A DNA stretch of 6,895 nt from DASTDH01 sp041167675 (GTDB taxonomy: Bacteria > Verrucomicrobiota > Verrucomicrobiia > Chthoniobacterales > JAFAMB01): positions 1 to 6,895 of the forward strand of contig JBEEIB010000637.1 in NCBI GenBank assembly GCA_041167675.1, given 5' to 3'. The position numbers were made by a program, and so were the translations under genes. Positions 4,841 through 6,895 of this stretch are shown piece after piece (within the stretch, counting starts at the first letter, position 1; each line of letters opens with the position of its first letter). Under the pieces are notes generated by a model. That model saw nothing but the letters and a program-made list of their open reading frames with translations. It was not told the DNA's origin and did not search any database.

Positions 4841-6895
4841 TTATTTCTTCTTCCACTCTGCACCACCGAGCAGCGGCAAGACAAACAGATTTGCCAGGAT
4901 GTCGATGATACAGCCAGCAAGTACGACCAGGCCAAAACGCTGGGTCGGCGGAAAATCGGATAGCACGAAAATGGCAAAACCGGCGGCGATAATCACGTCG
5001 GAATAGACAATCCCGCGCCATTGTTCTTCGCGCGCCGCCACCCAGGCCGCCCAACCTTTTTTGCCGTTGCGTTGTGCGCGACGGACGCCGAAAACAAGGT
5101 GAATCATCGAGTCGATTGCGATCCCGATACAGACATTCGTGGCCGGCGCCGAAATGACATCCATCGGGACATTCAACCACCCGATTCCGCCAAGCATACA
5201 CAGCGGCACGAGACTCAAGCTCACGATCATCGCCAGTGCCCCGCGAATAGACCGGGCGACGATCCACGCGATCACGACAAATAAAAGATTTAGCCAAAAT
5301 AGGCCCGTGACCAGGCTGGAAGCGACCAGCTCCGCCAGTCGACCTTGCAAATAGTAGATGCCGCCGACCAGGACCGGCTTGAATCCGTACCTCCGGACGA
5401 TCGTGCGCAGCTCGTTCACGACCTCGAGCCGGTGTTTATCGCGGCGGGCTTCGATCATTCGAACGAGGAACACGGCTTGGGTGCGATTCTCGTTGACGAA
5501 ACTCCTGCCGATGCGTGCGTACTTGGGTTGCTCCAGCATCTCCATCATCTTCTCGTAACTGATCAGGAACGAGAATGGGGTGCGGTCACCTTCGGATAGG
5601 AGCGTCGGAAGCGAAATCACCGTGCCAACGTATTTGTTATTCTCGAGCGCGCCGTGCAGGGTCCACATCTTCTGGTAGGCCGCGTCCGTATTCAGTTTGC
5701 TGCCGTTGGCAGCAGCGACGACGAGCGTGAGCGGGTTCGAGCCGCCGTCGCGGTCCACGTACTCCAAACCCTCGCGCAATTCGGTGTGTGGCTTGAAATA
5801 GTCGAAAAGACTAGGATCGGTGTTGACGCGTCTCAGCCCAAATCCCAAAGCGGCACTGACCAGAATGACGCCTATCGATAGCGGGACGAACCGGCGCGAC
5901 CAGAATGAGTGGGGAGGTCCTTGCTCTACAAGCTTGCTTTTACGCGGCACGGCCCAGCGCAGGAAAGGCGGATACATCACATACGCGCAAATGAACGCCA
6001 CGATCGTCCCGAGTACGCCGCCGAATCCCAGTTCACGCAAAGGCTTGGCCTGCACAATTAACAGGCTGCCGAATCCGAGGGAGGCGCAAACCATCGACCA
6101 GAACGAAGCGGGAAAGGTCATGCGACGCGCAGCGGTCGCGAGGTCAGGCGATTCCTTTCCCAAGCGATGCATGCGGTCGGCCAGCGTCTGCCAGTTGAAG
6201 GTCATGTAGACCAGGTGCGATAACGTCACCACGAAGATAATCGTGCCGAGGTTGACTGTGAGGATCCCGATCTTTTTGCCGAACATTGACTGGAGCAGCA
6301 GCGTCAACAAAACGGCATTGGTGCAAGTCGCGAGCATTCCGAGAAACACGCGAGCCGACCGGAACAGCGCCGCCATGGTCAGGCCAAACACAACAACGGC
6401 GGTGAGACTGAAGTACCAAAAATCGTGAGCCAGGCTACGCCGGATCATCTCGACGACATAAGGCGGACCCGCGATATGAATTCGAAAGTCCTTGTCGTCG
6501 AGCTCATGGACAATTTGCTCGATTCGCTTGATGAGCTTCTCGGTATTCTTGCGTTCGACGAACACGATGACGTTGCTCGACTTCCGGTCCCGCCCGATCA
6601 GCAGCCGGTTCCAAAACGGACCGGCAAGCGCGTCCTGAAAACTCTTCGGTCCTTCGGTCAGACTTTTGACCGTGCTCACCTCGTCGATCGACTTGATTTG
6701 TTGCGTGAGTTTTTGGATTCGGCCCAGATAGTGCGGCGAGGAAATATCGTGGGATGACACAGTCAAGATGAGTTCCGGCTGGGATGGGAAATGCTGCTCG
6801 ATCTTTTTCGACTGTTGGAACTGAGGATCGCTGGTTGAGAAAAAGAAGTTCTCATCCACGACTGGCTTCAGATCGACAAGAGCCGCTACTAGCCC
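4841..6895 (-). CDS. RND-superfamily (MMPL/COG1033-type) permease, N-terminus missing
   Basis: The frame is open to the window edge on the - strand (684 visible residues, stop TAA at 4843-4841). The GTG at 6859 is not the start, because upstream codons continue as 'GLVAALVDLKPV'. Counting visible residues, the order is: first periplasmic loop (about 1-158), helices near 160-177, 183-203, 210-231, 265-282, 291-312 and 335-355, second periplasmic loop (356-522), then helices near 526-547, 553-572, 581-602, 630-647 and 653-675, ending in 'GGAEWKKK'. With the unseen first helix this gives the 6+6 helix, two-loop duplication of RND proteins, and the size (a little over 700 residues) fits COG1033 exporters, not the roughly 1000-residue AcrB type. 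The second half carries 'GIAIDSMIHLVF' (591-602), the counterpart of the GxxxDxxxH motif of MMPL proteins, with Asp595 a likely proton carrier. Likely exports lipid or a hydrophobic compound; the substrate is not predictable. No adaptor or outer-membrane gene is in view. Confidence 0.92.
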   Translation of the reverse strand, partial: GLVAALVDLKPVVDENFFFSTSDPQFQQSKKIEQHFPSQPELILTVSSHDISSPHYLGRIQKLTQQIKSIDEVSTVKSLTEGPKSFQDALAGPFWNRLLIGRDRKSSNVIVFVERKNTEKLIKRIEQIVHELDDKDFRIHIAGPPYVVEMIRRSLAHDFWYFSLTAVVVFGLTMAALFRSARVFLGMLATCTNAVLLTLLLQSMFGKKIGILTVNLGTIIFVVTLSHLVYMTFNWQTLADRMHRLGKESPDLATAARRMTFPASFWSMVCASLGFGSLLIVQAKPLRELGFGGVLGTIVAFICAYVMYPPFLRWAVPRKSKLVEQGPPHSFWSRRFVPLSIGVILVSAALGFGLRRVNTDPSLFDYFKPHTELREGLEYVDRDGGSNPLTLVVAAANGSKLNTDAAYQKMWTLHGALENNKYVGTVISLPTLLSEGDRTPFSFLISYEKMMEMLEQPKYARIGRSFVNENRTQAVFLVRMIEARRDKHRLEVVNELRTIVRRYGFKPVLVGGIYYLQGRLAELVASSLVTGLFWLNLLFVVIAWIVARSIRGALAMIVSLSLVPLCMLGGIGWLNVPMDVISAPATNVCIGIAIDSMIHLVFGVRRAQRNGKKGWAAWVAAREEQWRGIVYSDVIIAAGFAIFVLSDFPPTQRFGLVVLAGCIIDILANLFVLPLLGGAEWKKK

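Noticed and set aside
4572..5297. 241-residue frame on the - strand
   Set aside because: Most of it overlaps the clearly real permease in another frame, with a Cys/Arg-rich shadow composition; its end only translates the dispersed repeat.
6425..6757. 110-residue frame on +
   Set aside because: Lies antisense inside the permease gene, where codon periodicity and RND motifs support the other strand.
6857..6859. GTG as the start codon of the permease
   Set aside because: The same frame stays open to the window edge and the family needs a preceding membrane helix, so the gene is truncated by the window rather than starting here.

Overview
The window shows a moderately GC-rich bacterial chromosome segment. 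Its gene families (thioredoxin-reductase-like flavoprotein, PEGA-like and PepSY exported proteins, DUF488/YeaO protein, membrane-anchored metallophosphoesterase, RND/MMPL-type permease), wide gene-poor gaps and weak Shine-Dalgarno signals fit a Gram-negative soil bacterium. Verrucomicrobiota or Acidobacteriota is my guess, but no marker gene settles it.

Layout. On the + strand: the C-terminal end of a thioredoxin-reductase-like enzyme (1-402); a gap with a palindromic promoter-like element (403-758); a perfect 26-bp palindrome just before a small exported PEGA-like protein (788-1219); about 0.7 kb with no recognisable gene (1220-1931); an exported PepSY protein (1932-2279); a gap with a second copy of the palindromic element and copy A of a dispersed repeat (2280-2633); and a DUF488/YeaO-family protein (2634-3026). 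On the - strand, converging on these: a membrane metallophosphoesterase (3230-4423) and an RND-superfamily permease (4841-6895, start beyond the window edge). The 0.4 kb between these two holds an inverted copy (B) of the dispersed repeat and a strong hairpin.

The genes do not form an obvious pathway. Large gaps separate most of them, and only the two - strand envelope genes could once have been co-transcribed. Four of the six products are predicted to be exported or membrane-bound. The unusual content is between the genes: a 21-nt element with a perfect inverted repeat present twice about 1.95 kb apart, a 26-bp palindrome that would bury a possible ribosome-binding site, and two inverted copies of a roughly 50-nt repeat about 80% identical. 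No tRNA, rRNA, CRISPR array, transposase or phage gene was found. I see no clear new multi-gene system; the repeated palindrome and the dispersed repeat are the best leads.
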